A stretch of 64,000 nucleotides of DNA, taken from Euglena gracilis. Lineage: Eukaryota; Euglenida; Euglenophyceae; Euglenales. The number at the start of each line of letters is the position of its first letter. Position 1 is the stretch's first letter. Positions 1 to 10,235 of the stretch are shown here, one piece after another. Where the stretch lies: the NCBI GenBank assembly GCA_039621445.1, contig CP154956.1:95980406-96044405 (forward strand). The letters are read 5' to 3'. The notes below the pieces were generated by a model. The model had not been told where the DNA came from. It worked only from the letters and a program-made list of their open reading frames with translations, and did no database searches. A program made the translations under genes and the position numbers.

Positions 1-165
1 CCACCAGCTGGAACCCGCTGTCCAGCCCGGGCCGTTGTGGGCCTGGTCCCAGACGGGCTTCCAGCGCGGGCACACCGCATACGCCTTGCTCCAGTCCATG
101 TCGAAGACGTTGACGTCCAGGTCAGGCTGCGGAGGCACGTGATCAGCGGTTGACGGCACACCCGC
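1..165 (-). pseudogene. Integrase N-terminal region (partial, runs off left edge)
   Basis: The minus-strand reading near 25-125 contains FDMDWSKAYAVCPRW followed by KPVWDQ. This resembles the stretch that links RNase H to the integrase zinc-binding domain in Ty3/gypsy elements, where a short aromatic-rich segment precedes the first zinc-binding residues. Only the beginning is present. It lies downstream of RNase H in the correct order. The call rests on position and general resemblance, not on a catalytic motif. Confidence 0.4.
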
Positions 166-600
166 TGAGGGCACTGCAGACGGGACTGACGCGGCCGGTG
201 ACGGCACACCGGCTGCGGACGCTGGGACGGGCATGGCCGGTGATGACACACCGGCTGTGGGCTGCGGTGTGATGGACTGCGGTGCGGTGGACTGCGGTGC
301 CGGTGATGGGGCTGGCGTTGGCGCGTTGGATGATGGTGCTGGCACGGACGCTGGTGATGCGATGGACGAAGCAGACGGTGGGACTGCCGCAGACGATGCC
401 GACGGTGGGATTGCTGCGGCCGCGGGAGACGAGGCTTACGGGTACATCTCGCGTGGGTGCTCGGATCGCGTACCGTGCGGGGCGTCTGCTGGGGCGTCTC
501 GGGCGTTGCGCTGCGTGTCGAGGCGGCTGCGCGTGGTGACGGCGATGTGGGACGCTGACGGAACCGCGGCGAACGACTGGAGCGGGAACAGCTGGATGAC
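166..600 (-). repeat. GC-rich low-complexity linker of the element
   Basis: Degenerate short tandem units around GGTGACGGCACACCGGCTGC and GGACTGCGGTG fill this stretch. Both strands translate as low-complexity Gly/Asp/Ala- or Pro/Thr-rich peptide. It lies between RNase H and the integrase start of the retroelement and probably encodes a disordered linker. No independent gene is seen. Confidence 0.5.
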
Positions 601-627
601 GGCCAGCTCTCTCCCCTCCTTCAGGGT

Positions 628-1165
628 TTACCTCTCCACCTGCTCCGCCTTGGTCTCCTCATCCTCGGGATGCACCGCCTTCGGGGTGGTCTTCTCGCGC
701 AGCTTCTCCTCCAAGATGTGGGCCTTCATCTCCTTCGTGTCGGCCTCGGTGCCGTGCCACGAGGTGTCGCGCCAGCCTTGTGAGGCCGGGGAGGCCCAGC
801 GGGACATGGCATCGCCCACCACGTTGGTCTCGCCGGGGACGTGCACTACGGTGATGCGGAACTCGTTGAGCTTCGCATGCCATCTGGCCCGCCTCCCCTG
901 CGGGCCCACTCCGGCGACGTACTCCTTGTACCACGACTCCAGGCTGCCGTGGTCGGTCAGGACGAGGATCTCGTTGTTCTGCAGGAATCCCGCCCACTAG
1001 TCGAAGGCGGCCACCAGGGCATACGTCTCATTGTCCCGGACGTCACACCGAAGGCGCTGCCCCTCGGTGAGCTTCCGGGACATAAAGGCCACCGGGACGG
1101 AGGCCACCGGCCGCAAGTCCTCCACCTGCGGCACGCCGTCGATCTTCGGGAACTGCTCCAGCACC
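628..1165 (-). pseudogene. RNase H domain of the Ty3/gypsy-type element, with in-frame TAG
   Basis: The minus strand reads PVAFMSRKLTEGQ, then RDNETYALVAAFD, then a TAG stop at 997-999, then WAGFLQNNEILVLTDHGSLE, and later VVHVPGETNVVGDAMSRW. These are the typical RNase H blocks of Ty3/gypsy and related elements: (P)(V/I)xFxSRKL, DxExxAL, TDHxSL and the VPGxxNxxxDAxSR end. The residue lost to the stop is the one normally following AAFD, where Lys is common, so a single A-to-T change would explain the TAG. The domain is preceded directly by the protease, which shows that reverse transcriptase has been deleted. Confidence 0.8.
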
Positions 1166-1259
1166 GCTCCGACGGCGACGGGCTGCGGGCTCGGACGGTC
1201 GCGTGGGTGCGTGTGCTTAGCGCTGCGATATCGCTTGCTTCGCTGCCGGCGATGACCCG

Positions 1260-1650
1260 TCGTGGAGCTGGAGTGCATCCCTAAGGGTTGCACATCCAGC
1301 CTGTGCTCCTTCAGCCAGGGGTAACCCAGAATCAGGTCACACCCTATACCACCGCCATGCACGGTGATCTGGCTGTGCCACCTCTTCACTCCTCCGCTCC
1401 TCTCTCCTTCACTCCTCGCGTTGAACACCAGGAGGACGTCCGCCTCGTTGCTGCCGCCCGCCAGCAGGTCGCCGTTCACGGTCCGCAGCATCAGCGGTCG
1501 CTCGCTACGGCGGAAACATCCGTTCGGGAACAAGTCCCGACGGATAAGCGATGTCTGCGCCCCCGTGTCGATGAGGGCGTTCGCCTTGTCCTCCGGGCCG
1601 TCGATCTCGATGACCACGTCCAGCATCAGCTGATAGCTGCCGCCCCGTCT
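1260..1650 (-). pseudogene. Aspartic protease (retropepsin-like) of the element
   Basis: The minus strand reads ALIDTGAQTSLIRRDLFP, with the catalytic D-T-G-A at about 1,563-1,574, followed by a flexible region and DLILGYPWLKEH. These are the two signatures of retroelement aspartic proteases: the active-site Asp loop and the ILGxxWL motif. The domain starts after QLMLDVVIEIDG, a typical first strand. It sits downstream of the methyltransferase and upstream of RNase H. The frame is open from 1,983 to 997, so protease and the first half of RNase H are still one reading frame. Confidence 0.82.
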
Positions 1651-1786
1651 CTCCATGCGGCCCATCTGGAAGGGCCGGCTGGGGCGGTACTGCCACGGAC
1701 GGACGGTGACCTTGTGGACCTTCCGCGGGGGGTGTGGCTCGGCGGCGGCGGTGGTGACGGACTCGGCGGGTGGATCGTTGTGCGGC

Positions 1787-2385
1787 TCAGTGGGGCTGCA
1801 CGATGCTTGGCGGGTAGCACTCGGGTGCCGCGCTGCTGGGATGCCCCACCCAGCTGCCGTCGGTGATGTCGCCGTCCATCTTGCTCCTCCACGATGCTCT
1901 CGCACTGGCCGTCGCACACGATGTCCTGCATGGGGGCCATGGAGTCCGCGATCCAGAAGCGTGTGGGCTTGCGATAGCCCCACGCCTGGAACATGCAGTA
2001 GTCCACGTCGACGTACTGCATGTCCTCGACGACCTTGCGGTGGCGGAGTTTCCCATAACGGGATTCTCCAGCCACCACAGGAACGGCCGCAGGTAGGCGA
2101 TGATCTCCTTCGTCTTGCGGACCAGGAAGTCGGCCTTCCGCAGCCGCCGCCTCCTGGTCGTCATCGCGCTGGAGTACTCGGTGCACGGCGGCGAGGCGGC
2201 GACCAGCTCGAAGTCGCCGGGCCAGTACTCCTCCCAGTACCGCCAGCGCCGCACGTCCACCGTCTTGTCCGCCTTCCACCGCGGGTCGGCATCCACCGAG
2301 ACGACGGAGTAGCCGAGCTTCTCCAGCGCCCGCTTCACCGAACCCGTTCCGGAGAACAGGTCCAGTGCCCACCTCTTTGGCGTCG
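1787..2385 (-). pseudogene. C5 cytosine DNA methyltransferase domain carried by the retroelement (frameshifted)
   Basis: The minus strand starts RWALDLFSGTGSVKRALEKL (motif I, the AdoMet-binding DLFSGTG). VDADPRW follows at the motif II position, then ASPPCTEYS with the catalytic Pro-Cys of motif IV, then WWLENPVMG (motif VI-like ENP). Around 2,050 the frame shifts; the other frame continues GKLRHRKVVEDMQYVDVDYC and then FQAWGYRKPTRFW, which resembles motif VIII. A second frame change near 2,378 separates this from the upstream polyprotein. Cytosine methyltransferases captured by retrotransposons are known from dinoflagellates and a charophyte alga. The target-recognition region is short. The copy is inactive because of the frameshifts. 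Confidence 0.78.
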
Positions 2386-2425
2386 AGGTTGGCGGTGACG
2401 ATGCGGCCGGCTTCGGTGCCGCCCG

Positions 2426-3108
2426 TTAGGACGGTGCGCTCTGCGGGGGGTGCGTGGCGCTGGTTGCTGCGGGCGCGGAACGTGGTGTCGCTGACCGCCC
2501 TGCTGATGGCAGGGGCAGCGTCGTCCGGCTTGGTGTGGTCTGGCGCTGTGCTCGCTTTTGTTGCTGCCGGGCTGGGGGTGTCGCGGTGGCACGATGCTGC
2601 GTAGACGATGGCACGGACGCTGCTGGCTTGGCGGGGGGCGAGGACTGCGCAGACGAGACCGGTCGCGTCGCAGACGGTTGCTCGGAACGACGGGACTTCT
2701 TCTGTAGCACGGACCAGTAGTTGTTTGTCGAAATCTGATGGGACCCGCCTTGACCGTGTGCTTCAGGGCACGGTATCTCCCCTCTCTGGGAGATTTGGGG
2801 CTTGCTGGGTCTGGGGGGCGTGCGGGGCTCTTGGGTGATTGCCCGCACGCTCACGCTGGCGTTGGGATTTGACGGCCGGCCCAGACCCCCATCCCTGGGG
2901 CCTGGGCGGCCCCGTCACTCATGATACTGCTCCTGGACGGCCGAGACGTTGCTCTTGCCGTCCTTGCCTTTGCCCTTGGACTTTCCTTTTCCTTGATCTC
3001 CTTTGGCTCCACCCTACGCCTTGCCTTTTCCTTTGCCTTCGTCTTGTCCTGGGGCATTCGATGTCCACAGCTCGGCTTGGTACCCACCACCCTTTCCTTT
3101 TCCTTCAT
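2426..3108 (-). pseudogene. Gag C-terminal basic/low-complexity tail and linker to methyltransferase
   Basis: After the stop at 3,109-3,111 the same frame continues as a Lys/Glu/Arg-rich stretch with repeated units of the form KEKERVxxTKPSxGH, also seen just upstream of the stop. The repeat is visible in DNA as recurring CCTTTCCTTTTCCTTC blocks on the plus strand between 2,960 and 3,180. It then becomes Ser/Pro/Ala-rich. This probably serves as a basic RNA-binding tail. No CCHC zinc knuckle is present. Confidence 0.5.
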
Positions 3109-4230
3109 TTACTTGCCATGCACTGGATGACCACTGCTCGGCTTGGTATCCACCCTTTCCTTTTCCTTCTTCACTCGTCCACGGGCTCGATGACCACTGC
3201 TCCGGTTACCCACGTCCCCCTTGGCCTTGTCATTTGCCTTGGGCGCGGGTACCGGTGCCGTCGGCGGGCGTGGTTGCTGCGCTTGCTTCTCCTTCTTCGG
3301 CGGCACATTCGTCTTCTCCACCTCCTGGATGTACGGCTCCTCGGTGGTGTCGTCGACCTCCACGTCCCGCTGCCACCGTGGTACCGGCCGCTTATCCGGG
3401 ATCTCCTTCTCCTTCTCGGGTGCCATCTTCGCCTCCATCCGTAGCCATCTCACCATGAGGTTGTGGATGTCCTTCGCCGGTAGATCGCACGAGTCGGCCG
3501 TCACCGTGACGATGCTGCCGCCCTCGAGCCGCTGGCGGTCGTACACGGCCTTCACCAGGGTGCGGTGCTCGTCGCCCACTGGCACCACCACGAAGCGGCG
3601 CCCCGCCTTCCGCACTGAGGCAGGGGCCACCGTGGTCTCTTGCTTGATCATCTCCTTCACCTCCTCGACCGTCGTGTCCATCGGCAGGCCCTCCAGCACG
3701 ATGGACCGGTGGTCCACCCGCTTGTCCTCCTCCTGCGCCACCTTCCGGCGCCATGGGTGGAGGGGCATGGCCTCCACGAGGAGCTTCCCCAGCTCCTCCT
3801 CCTCCATGCCCACCTGCCTCGCCATGGACGCCATCTGCGCGTAATACTCCCTCCAGGACTTCTCGGTCAGCTTCCCGCTAGTCACCAGCTTCAGCTTCCT
3901 CATTCGCCGCCGCAGGACCTCCTTGTCCTCGCCGCCGTTCGCCAGGTCCACCTCCGCAAACAGCACGGCATACTCCACCTCTCGTTTGGTCTCGATCTCC
4001 TCGTCCAGCATCAGCACCGTGGCCTCGTCCAAAGCCGCGCGGAACATGGCGAGGCGCTGCGCTGACGTGATGGACGGCCACGCCTGCTCGAGTTCCCGAA
4101 GGAACAGGAGCCACCGCCTCCGCCACTGCGGCCAGTCCTCCGGATGCCCGGAGAACCGGTCGGGTTGGAGGGCGATGACGGAGTCCCCCAGCGGCTCCGG
4201 GAGGAAGTGCAGGGCCGCTGGCTGGCCTGC
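3109..4230 (-). pseudogene. Gag capsid-like segment followed by an RRM-like fold
   Basis: The minus strand contains LQPDRFSGHPEDWPQWRRRW at about 4,165-4,100, the usual start of a Ty3/gypsy Gag capsid domain (F-S-G then W..W...). It runs on through the helical segment of a 312-residue open stretch (4,047-3,109). From about residue 120 of that stretch it reads RSIVLEGLPMDTTVEEVKEM, then RRFVVVPVGDEHRTLVKAV and LEGGSIVTV. This has the strand-helix-strand-strand-helix-strand layout of an RRM, with an RNP2-like IVLEGLP and an RNP1-like RFVVVPV. The RRM assignment is an inference from the pattern. A frameshift near 4.2-4.3 kb separates this from the coiled-coil Gag. Confidence 0.6.
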
Positions 4231-4249
4231 ACCGGGGCGATGCGGACCT

Positions 4250-5966
4250 CTCGCACCGCAGACGCGCTGGCGACGGGGACGGCGGACGGCGTGGTCAGGC
4301 GGGCGATGGAGAGGGACGGCACCCCGCCCCCTCCTGCCGCGGCCTGCTTCCGGACCAGCCGGAGAGCTGGTCGGAGGGTGGACGACGGCTTCTCCTGCAC
4401 CACGGGCTCCTCCTGCATGGGCTTCTCCATCTGGACCGTTCTCACCTCTGGCACTGGTTGCTGCCGGGCCACCGGTTCCGGCTGCTGCTCAGCCGGGGGT
4501 GGCGGAGCCTTGGCGGGCATTGCCGGCACCGCCTTGGCTTGGAAGAATACGATCACCTTCGAGACGATCTGGTCCAGTCGCTGCACGGCGATCACCACGG
4601 CCTGCGTCTGGACGTTCACCTTCTGCACTTCGGCCTCCACCACCCGGATCTTGTCACCGGGGCTGTCCGCGGCGGGCCGTTGCACGGCCACGGTCAGCCC
4701 TTGGGCTTGGGCTCCCATCCTCTGGATCTCCGTCTCCACCTTCTGGATCCTCCCCACGATCAGCGGCGGCAGCTCAGCGGCCTTTGGCTCCCTGGCCGCG
4801 GCTGCCTCCACCTTGGTGGTGACGGAGGACACCTGCGCCACCAGGAACTTGATCTGCTCCTTCAGCCAGGCGTTCTCGGCCTGCTGATACTGAAGCTGCT
4901 CCACCAGGCGCGGCGTCACCTCCACCGCCTTGCCCTGCGCCACCGCAGTCGCCTGCACCTTGGCGGTGAAGGCGGCCGTCTGCACCTCGACGGCGTTGAG
5001 CTTCCCCTGCAGCTGGGTGTTCTCGGCCTGCTGCCGCTCCTTCTCCTGCAGCAGCTCCTGCACCGCAGCCTTGAGATGCGCCACCTCCACCAGCTCGGTG
5101 AGTCCACTCGTCGGCACACCGCTCTTTACCGCCAGCACCGCAGCCGCGGCGTTGTCTTCCGCCTCCTTCACCTTCGCCCGGATCCTTCGCAGATCTTCAC
5201 CGAAGTCTCCGAGCGCGTCGTGGGTGTAATTCTCCACTCTTGTCATCCGCTCCTCCGCCGTGGCCACCATGGGCATGAGCTTGTGGAGTTGTGATATTCC
5301 TTGATGTAGTCTGACGATGTCGTCCTTCACCTTCACCACGTTCTCCCTCAGGTCCACGTGGGCCCCTTCTTGGGCCGCCATCCTTTTCTTCAGCTCTTGC
5401 ACCGCCACTCCTTGCTCGTCCACCTTGTCCTTCACGGCGGCGGCCATTTGCACGGCCGCCCAGCTGTCCCACATCTCCTTCGCCTTGGAGCCGATGAAGT
5501 CGACGGTGCTGCAGAGGCGGTCCATCCGCGTCTGCAACGCAGCGTATGCCGCCTCCCACTCGGGGCGGCCCTGCATGACCTCGTCCGACTTCTCATCGAC
5601 GTCGTACATCCCGCTCTGGTCCCCTGCCGCCAGCCACTCCTCGTCGTCATCACGAGGACCTTCTCCCCGGCGTTGTTGATCACCTTCACCCTCTCCTTCA
5701 CCTTCGTCATCTCCTTCGTCATCGGAGAGGCCCAACCGCGGCACCTTGTGCGCCCGGACCGAGGATGGGGGGGTGCAGAAGTGCGGGTGCACGGCGGTGG
5801 TGCTCGGGTGTTCGCTGGGGGACCGGTAGGGAGGCGGCACTCCCACCGGAGCGGCGATGGCTTGGCTGGACGACGACGCCATCTGCGACGGCGAGGGCAC
5901 TGCCACCGGCACGGGTGGCAGAGCGAACTGCAGGGACGGATGCACGGTTGGGATCAGGTCAACCAC
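4250..5966 (-). pseudogene. Gag N-terminal region: Pro-rich, acidic and long coiled-coil segments
   Basis: The open frame begins with MVDLIPTVHPSLQF. It has a Pro/Ser-rich stretch and an acidic run (DDEGDDEGEGEGEGD near residue 85). About 350 residues of heptad-patterned coiled coil follow, with repeated blocks such as VQELLQEKERQQAENTQLQ and QYQQAENAWLKEQIKFLVAQ. A Pro/Glu/Gln-rich region leads to the capsid segment, which is in another frame. Coiled coils are common in Gag proteins of plant and algal retrotransposons. The first Met at 5,966 is the earliest in the frame, but the true start is unknown. Confidence 0.65.
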
Positions 5967-7170
5967 GGGGACGGGGATCCCGTCTTGGCCCTCGGACTCG
6001 CCGGGGCCCAGCTCGTGGGCGGGTGATAAGTGACGGCCCGCATGCCCTCATCAGGGCTCCTCGGTGGCCCGGGGCTGGGCACGGGCACCGGCAGGCCTGC
6101 GAAGGCCCGCCCACTCTGCAGCTCCTGGACGCCCCACAGGTGGGGCACCTCGGACGGGAACGGGAACCGGAAGGGCAGGGAAGGGATCAGCTGGAGGAAT
6201 GGTGGGGTCCCGGGGAAAAGCTGAGGGGGTGGGGCCCCGGGTGGTAGCCAGGGGGTCGGGTCCCAGCTCTGGGGATGGGCTCATTTTGGGAACAGGAGGG
6301 GGCCTTGGGACGAGTCTCGAGGGCTATCGACTAGGGACTCGGATTGGAGGGGGATGAGTGGGAGTTGGGGTGGGGCTGGGAGCGCGGGAAACGGGGATTG
6401 TGGGGATGGGAGTGGGGATGGGGCAGGGGATCGGGGGTATCTTTTCGGGGTGTTTTCTTGTGCTTCCCGAGGGCTATCGGAAAGACTTGCGGTGGGGGCT
6501 ACCACTTCAGAGTCCGCCGCAAAGGTTGGCATCTTGTCTGTGTCCCAGTGGGCCGTAGCCTCTTCGTCTGTGGAAAATTCTGGGGAGGTGTGCACGCTTT
6601 GCATTTCAAAAAGAAGGCACTTGAGAAAATGGCCTTCAATGGAAAACGTAGAACGAACAAGCCTCTGCTACCAGTTTTCCCCTCTCGCCGGTTCGGTGAC
6701 CGTGCGCGGAATGGGCTCCCCGGCGGGCCGAGTGGGGGAAAACAGTCACCCGCCGCTCCGGTAAAAATAGGCACACGCGCCCCAAAAATTCCCTTTTTTT
6801 GTGTCTTTCGGTCCCTGAATTCAGCCAGAACCTGGGTTCCGGCAGCCAAATAAATCAAAAAATGAAGGGCGGACGGTATTTTTGGCCAACTCCTTGGGGG
6901 TGCCTCTGAAGCAGTAGGGGGGGGGAGGAAAATCCTGGGTTGAATTTAAAAAGGGGTAGCGGGGGGGCGGAAGAACACCTTCTCCTTGCTTCCCAGCGCC
7001 GCTTGCTCTTCTTTTGTTTGAAATTGAATTTTCGCGTTTTGATTGACCTTCCGGATTGACTTTTTGAAATTCTTGGACAATTTTTTCCTTGAAATCAGAT
7101 TGAATTTTTGAACTTCCTTCCTTCAGCATGCACAATTCTTTGAATGAAAGCAGCGGAATGGGGCAGAAAA
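5967..7170. other. Interval without recognisable gene
   Basis: Between 6,180 and 6,450 the sequence is G-rich (GGGGATGGG-type runs) and could be leader or LTR of the minus-strand element, but no direct repeat is visible to prove it. From 6,500 to 7,140 it is mixed-composition DNA with poly-G runs at 6,914 and 6,960. No protein family is recognised. Confidence 0.4.
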
Positions 7171-7577
7171 TTAGCTAATTCCAGTGCGCAAGCGCCAGGC
7201 CGCCTCCCGCCGCCCACACTCGACCTTTTTTTGATGCAACTGGTTCACGGTGTCTGCGACTTTCTTGTCCACCAGCTTCTGCCGCTCGAAGAAGCTCACT
7301 GCGTCTTCGTCCTTGGTGGGTGGGTCGTAGGGGACACCAGCATACGGCCGGTGCCTTCCATAGAGCACTTCGTATGGTGACAGCCTGCTTGGTCCTTCTC
7401 TGTTTTTGAGGCGTTGGACAGCGATGGGGAGTGCTTCCACCCACGGAATTCCTTTCTCCTCGTGGATGTGCCGCAGCCAATATCTGGCCGGATCGACGGG
7501 CCCCACCCTCCAGGACGGGGATGTGTGATTGCCGTGCAACTTCGGGCAAGATAATCATCCTTCCAGCCCCCAAGCAC
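7171..7577 (-). pseudogene. Integrase C-terminal fragment of an LTR retroelement
   Basis: The minus strand reads GIPWVEALPIAVQRLKNREG, then SRLSPYEVLYGRHRPYAGVP, then FFERQKLVDKKVADTVNQLH. The pattern (W...LP.A....N....LSPYE.LYGR.P) is the end of the retroviral-type integrase core and the start of its C-terminal domain. Nothing upstream in the same frame gives the DDE core, so this is an orphan fragment. It appears independent of the element at 1-6 kb, whose integrase lies at the left edge. Confidence 0.72.
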
Positions 7578-7630
7578 CGTGCGCCATGTGGGGGCTGGCC
7601 GCTACTGGCAACTCCTGATCACCTGAAGAA

Positions 7631-10235
7631 GTGAAGCGGCGTGCTATTGAGGTCAGACAACTGCCCGACTCGATGCCACAGTACCACAGCAACCCATCCA
7701 TCTTGCAGACCAACCAAGGCGGCAAAAAACACAGCGCCGGCGGTCAGGTCACTGGCCGCCACCATCGTCGCCTGGCGGGGATGACCCTGACGTGCATCTT
7801 GAGGTTGCTCCATAGCGGGTTGCCGCCGGTGCCTAGTCCAAAAACCACACCGGGATTGGGAAAGGGCGAAAGTGATAACGAGCGCATTTACGGTAGCCAG
7901 GGATGCGCAGCATGCTTGCAATCGTGCGGAGGCATCGAGGGGAACCCAGGGCCCCCCGAAAGACCCCTGCAAGGACTGATGGGCATTGACATGACGACTG
8001 ACCCAGCACGAGCCGTGGGCTTCCTCTTTGCAACGACCACAGTGGCTCCCACCGCCGCGGGGCCCGCGGAGGTGGCATCGACGCGGGACGCGAGGTACCT
8101 CCAACACCTGCTGCAGACCCTCCTCAGCCGACCACCGCCGGAAGCTGCTCCCCCGTCGAACAGAACCAGGGCAACTTCGAGGGGCCCGAGCGCCCTGGAG
8201 GACAACGACCTGGACATGAAGACGGAGTTTTTCCCTGGCATGAAGTGCGGAGTCCCTTTGACATAACAAGGACCGTATTTGGCTCCTTCGTGCACAAAAA
8301 TCTCTCTCGACCCTCGGGGGACGGTATCGAACATCCCGAAGGTGTCCTTCAGCAGTTACCAACACGTACTCCACCCTACTGCGGGCATTCAATAACAAGC
8401 CCACGTGGGAGACGCTGCATGCTCTTTGGGCATTCTCGAAGGCAGTTTTGGCTCCAATTGGGAAGGGAGGACGTGGACATTGGGCCTGTCTGGGAAGGGC
8501 CATTCGAGGGAGGGCCGAATCGTACTTGAAGCGGACAGTGGCGGACAGCTGGAAGGAATCCACCCGACGCCCGCAAATTAACCAAACCATACGCACAAGG
8601 GGGCACGTACGCCGCGAAGAGGAAGTGCAGGAGGAGTGTTTCGTGCGCCGCCTTGAAAAGCTGGTCACAAGGGGGCCGTTGGTAGAGCCTGCCAACACCT
8701 CTTGTCTGATGGCGTCCAAGATGACAAAAAACCCGTTGTACGTCAACGGCTGAAAGACTTGCACCCATCCTAAGAGCCCCCAGGCCAAGGGTCCCCAGAG
8801 AAGCGGACGTGCATCCCGCCACCAGCCGACGAAGACGAAACGAGGGACCGATTGTCCTTGGTGCGCAAAGCCGTCTTCAGTTTTGGAAAGGAGTCTGCGG
8901 CGGGGCCTTCGGGGCTCAAGCCTGATCATGTGAAGGACATGCTGAGCAGAGAGGCGGGGTGCCGGGCTGAGACCTCTGCCCGCCTCACAGCGCTTCGCAA
9001 GGAAAAACAATCCAGTGCTGCGGACGATGCCGGAAATCTGGTTCCCGTCCAACAAGGTCCATCACGTGAAGGTACGCGGCCCATCGCATCAGGTGAGTGC
9101 CTAAGGCGAGTGCCTAAGGCGGCTCGTGGGCAAGGTCTTGATGTGCCAACCAGCTGTCCGAAACATCACGGTGGAAGGGATGCCCGTGCAGTTCGGTATT
9201 GGCTGCCCAGACGCGTGTGGACTAATTTGTATGGGTCTCCAGAACTTGGTCTCCACACTGCACCATGCCGAGTCGCGTGACTGGAAGTTTTGCAGCTGGG
9301 CTTCTGCAATGCCTTCAATCAAATCCAAAGGGACACAGTGCTCGATGCAGCACGTGGACGCTGCCCAGAGATGGTGACATGGCTTGAGACGTTCTACGCG
9401 GAACATTCTAGCCTGTTCCTGGGGGATGCCAGCCTTCGAAGCCAGACGGGGGTCCAGCAAGGAGACAGCCTTCGCCTTTGCAATTTAGAGCCTGGTGGAG
9501 GAAATTCACGCGCTGTGTGGTGGCAGGCGTGGTATTTACATGATGCCCATATTCTGGGCAATCCACACCAGCTGGAAGAGGTGGTACGTGCCAACCTGGA
9601 AAAAGGACCCCCCATAGGTGTAGCACTGAACATTGACAAGTGCACACTTTGGGGTCCGGCCTTCAGCTCAGTGTGTCACTCGTTTCCGGAAGGAGCAAAC
9701 TTGTTGCAGCGCGTCCACGTCAACCCCTTACATTCCTGGGTCTGGCATCAAGTCCTTGGGCGTGCCTGTCCCCCACCCGGAGGGTGCAAACTTCGCAGAA
9801 CGAGTCTGGTTCGGACGATGTGAAGCAGCCGTGAAGGTGTGTTCCATTCTGCAAAATGTACCATGTTCAGACATCCAATTCACGATGCTCCGAATGTGCT
9901 TGGATGCATGCAAGGTGAACGACCTCCTACGGAAAACACTAATCCTCCTCGCGTCCGCCCAGTGCACGTTGCTCAGCAAGACTCTACGAAACACAATGAG
10001 CGCCCTTGCCTGAAGGCCCCTGGAAGACGGCCAGTGGAGCCAGGCCACATTGCCAGTCCGCCTTGGTTGGCTGGGAATAGTAGACCACAGCACTGAACGC
10101 ACACACGCAAGATGGGCTGCAACGTCGGATTTTCTAACCCGTGGTGATCACATTCTCAATTTGCCCGCTTTGTGGAACAAACACACTGCCGACGGACTTC
10201 TCGAAGCTGGTGGAGGACCACCGGTGGACAAATAG
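7631..10235 (+). pseudogene. Non-LTR-type retrotransposon reverse transcriptase, multiply broken
   Basis: The plus strand holds an N-terminal region with a 2A-like motif, then the RT domain in shifting frames. Visible blocks are VRKAVFSFGKESAAGPSGLK with PDHVK (8,860-8,935), RPIASGECLRR (9,078-9,110), FCNAFNQIQRD (9,296-9,330), TGVQQGDSL (9,448-9,474) and LNIDKCTLWGP (9,626-9,658). The following part is FLGSGIKSLGVPVPHPEG and the tail is LPVRLGWLGIVDHS near 10,050. GVQQGD and LPxRLGGLGI-like ends are typical of a large class of protist non-LTR reverse transcriptases. The YxDD active site reads YLHD, so the copy is dead. At least four frame changes are needed to read through it. Confidence 0.78.
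7931..7954 (+). other. 2A-like ribosome-skipping motif (GIEGNPGP)
   Basis: The frame reads SCGGIEGNPGPP. The 2A consensus is D-(V/I)-E-x-N-P-G-P; here the first Asp is Gly while the I-E-x-N-P-G-P core is intact. 2A-like motifs near the N-terminus of non-LTR retrotransposon proteins are known from trypanosomes and animals, where they separate an N-terminal peptide from the polymerase. Position and context fit. Activity is uncertain because the Asp is replaced. Confidence 0.55.

Larger units (their letters stand above)
1..5966 (-). mobile_element. Decayed Ty3/gypsy-type LTR retrotransposon with captured cytosine methyltransferase, 3' end outside window
   Basis: On the minus strand the order is Gag coiled-coil, Gag capsid-like segment with RRM-like fold, basic tail, C5 cytosine methyltransferase, aspartic protease, RNase H and the start of integrase. 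The order and motifs are those of a Ty3/gypsy polyprotein with an added methyltransferase. The reading frame breaks near 4.2-4.3 kb, 2.38 kb and 2.05 kb, and has an in-frame stop at 3,109 and at 997. The reverse transcriptase is absent, so protease runs almost directly into RNase H. The region is much more GC-rich than the rest of the window. No LTR could be recognised, and the integrase core and any 3' LTR lie left of position 1. Confidence 0.82.

Noticed and set aside
233-1284. Plus-strand frames with Gly/Asp/Ala-rich or mixed content
   Set aside because: They are shadows of RNase H, protease and linker on the minus strand, which show clear family motifs.
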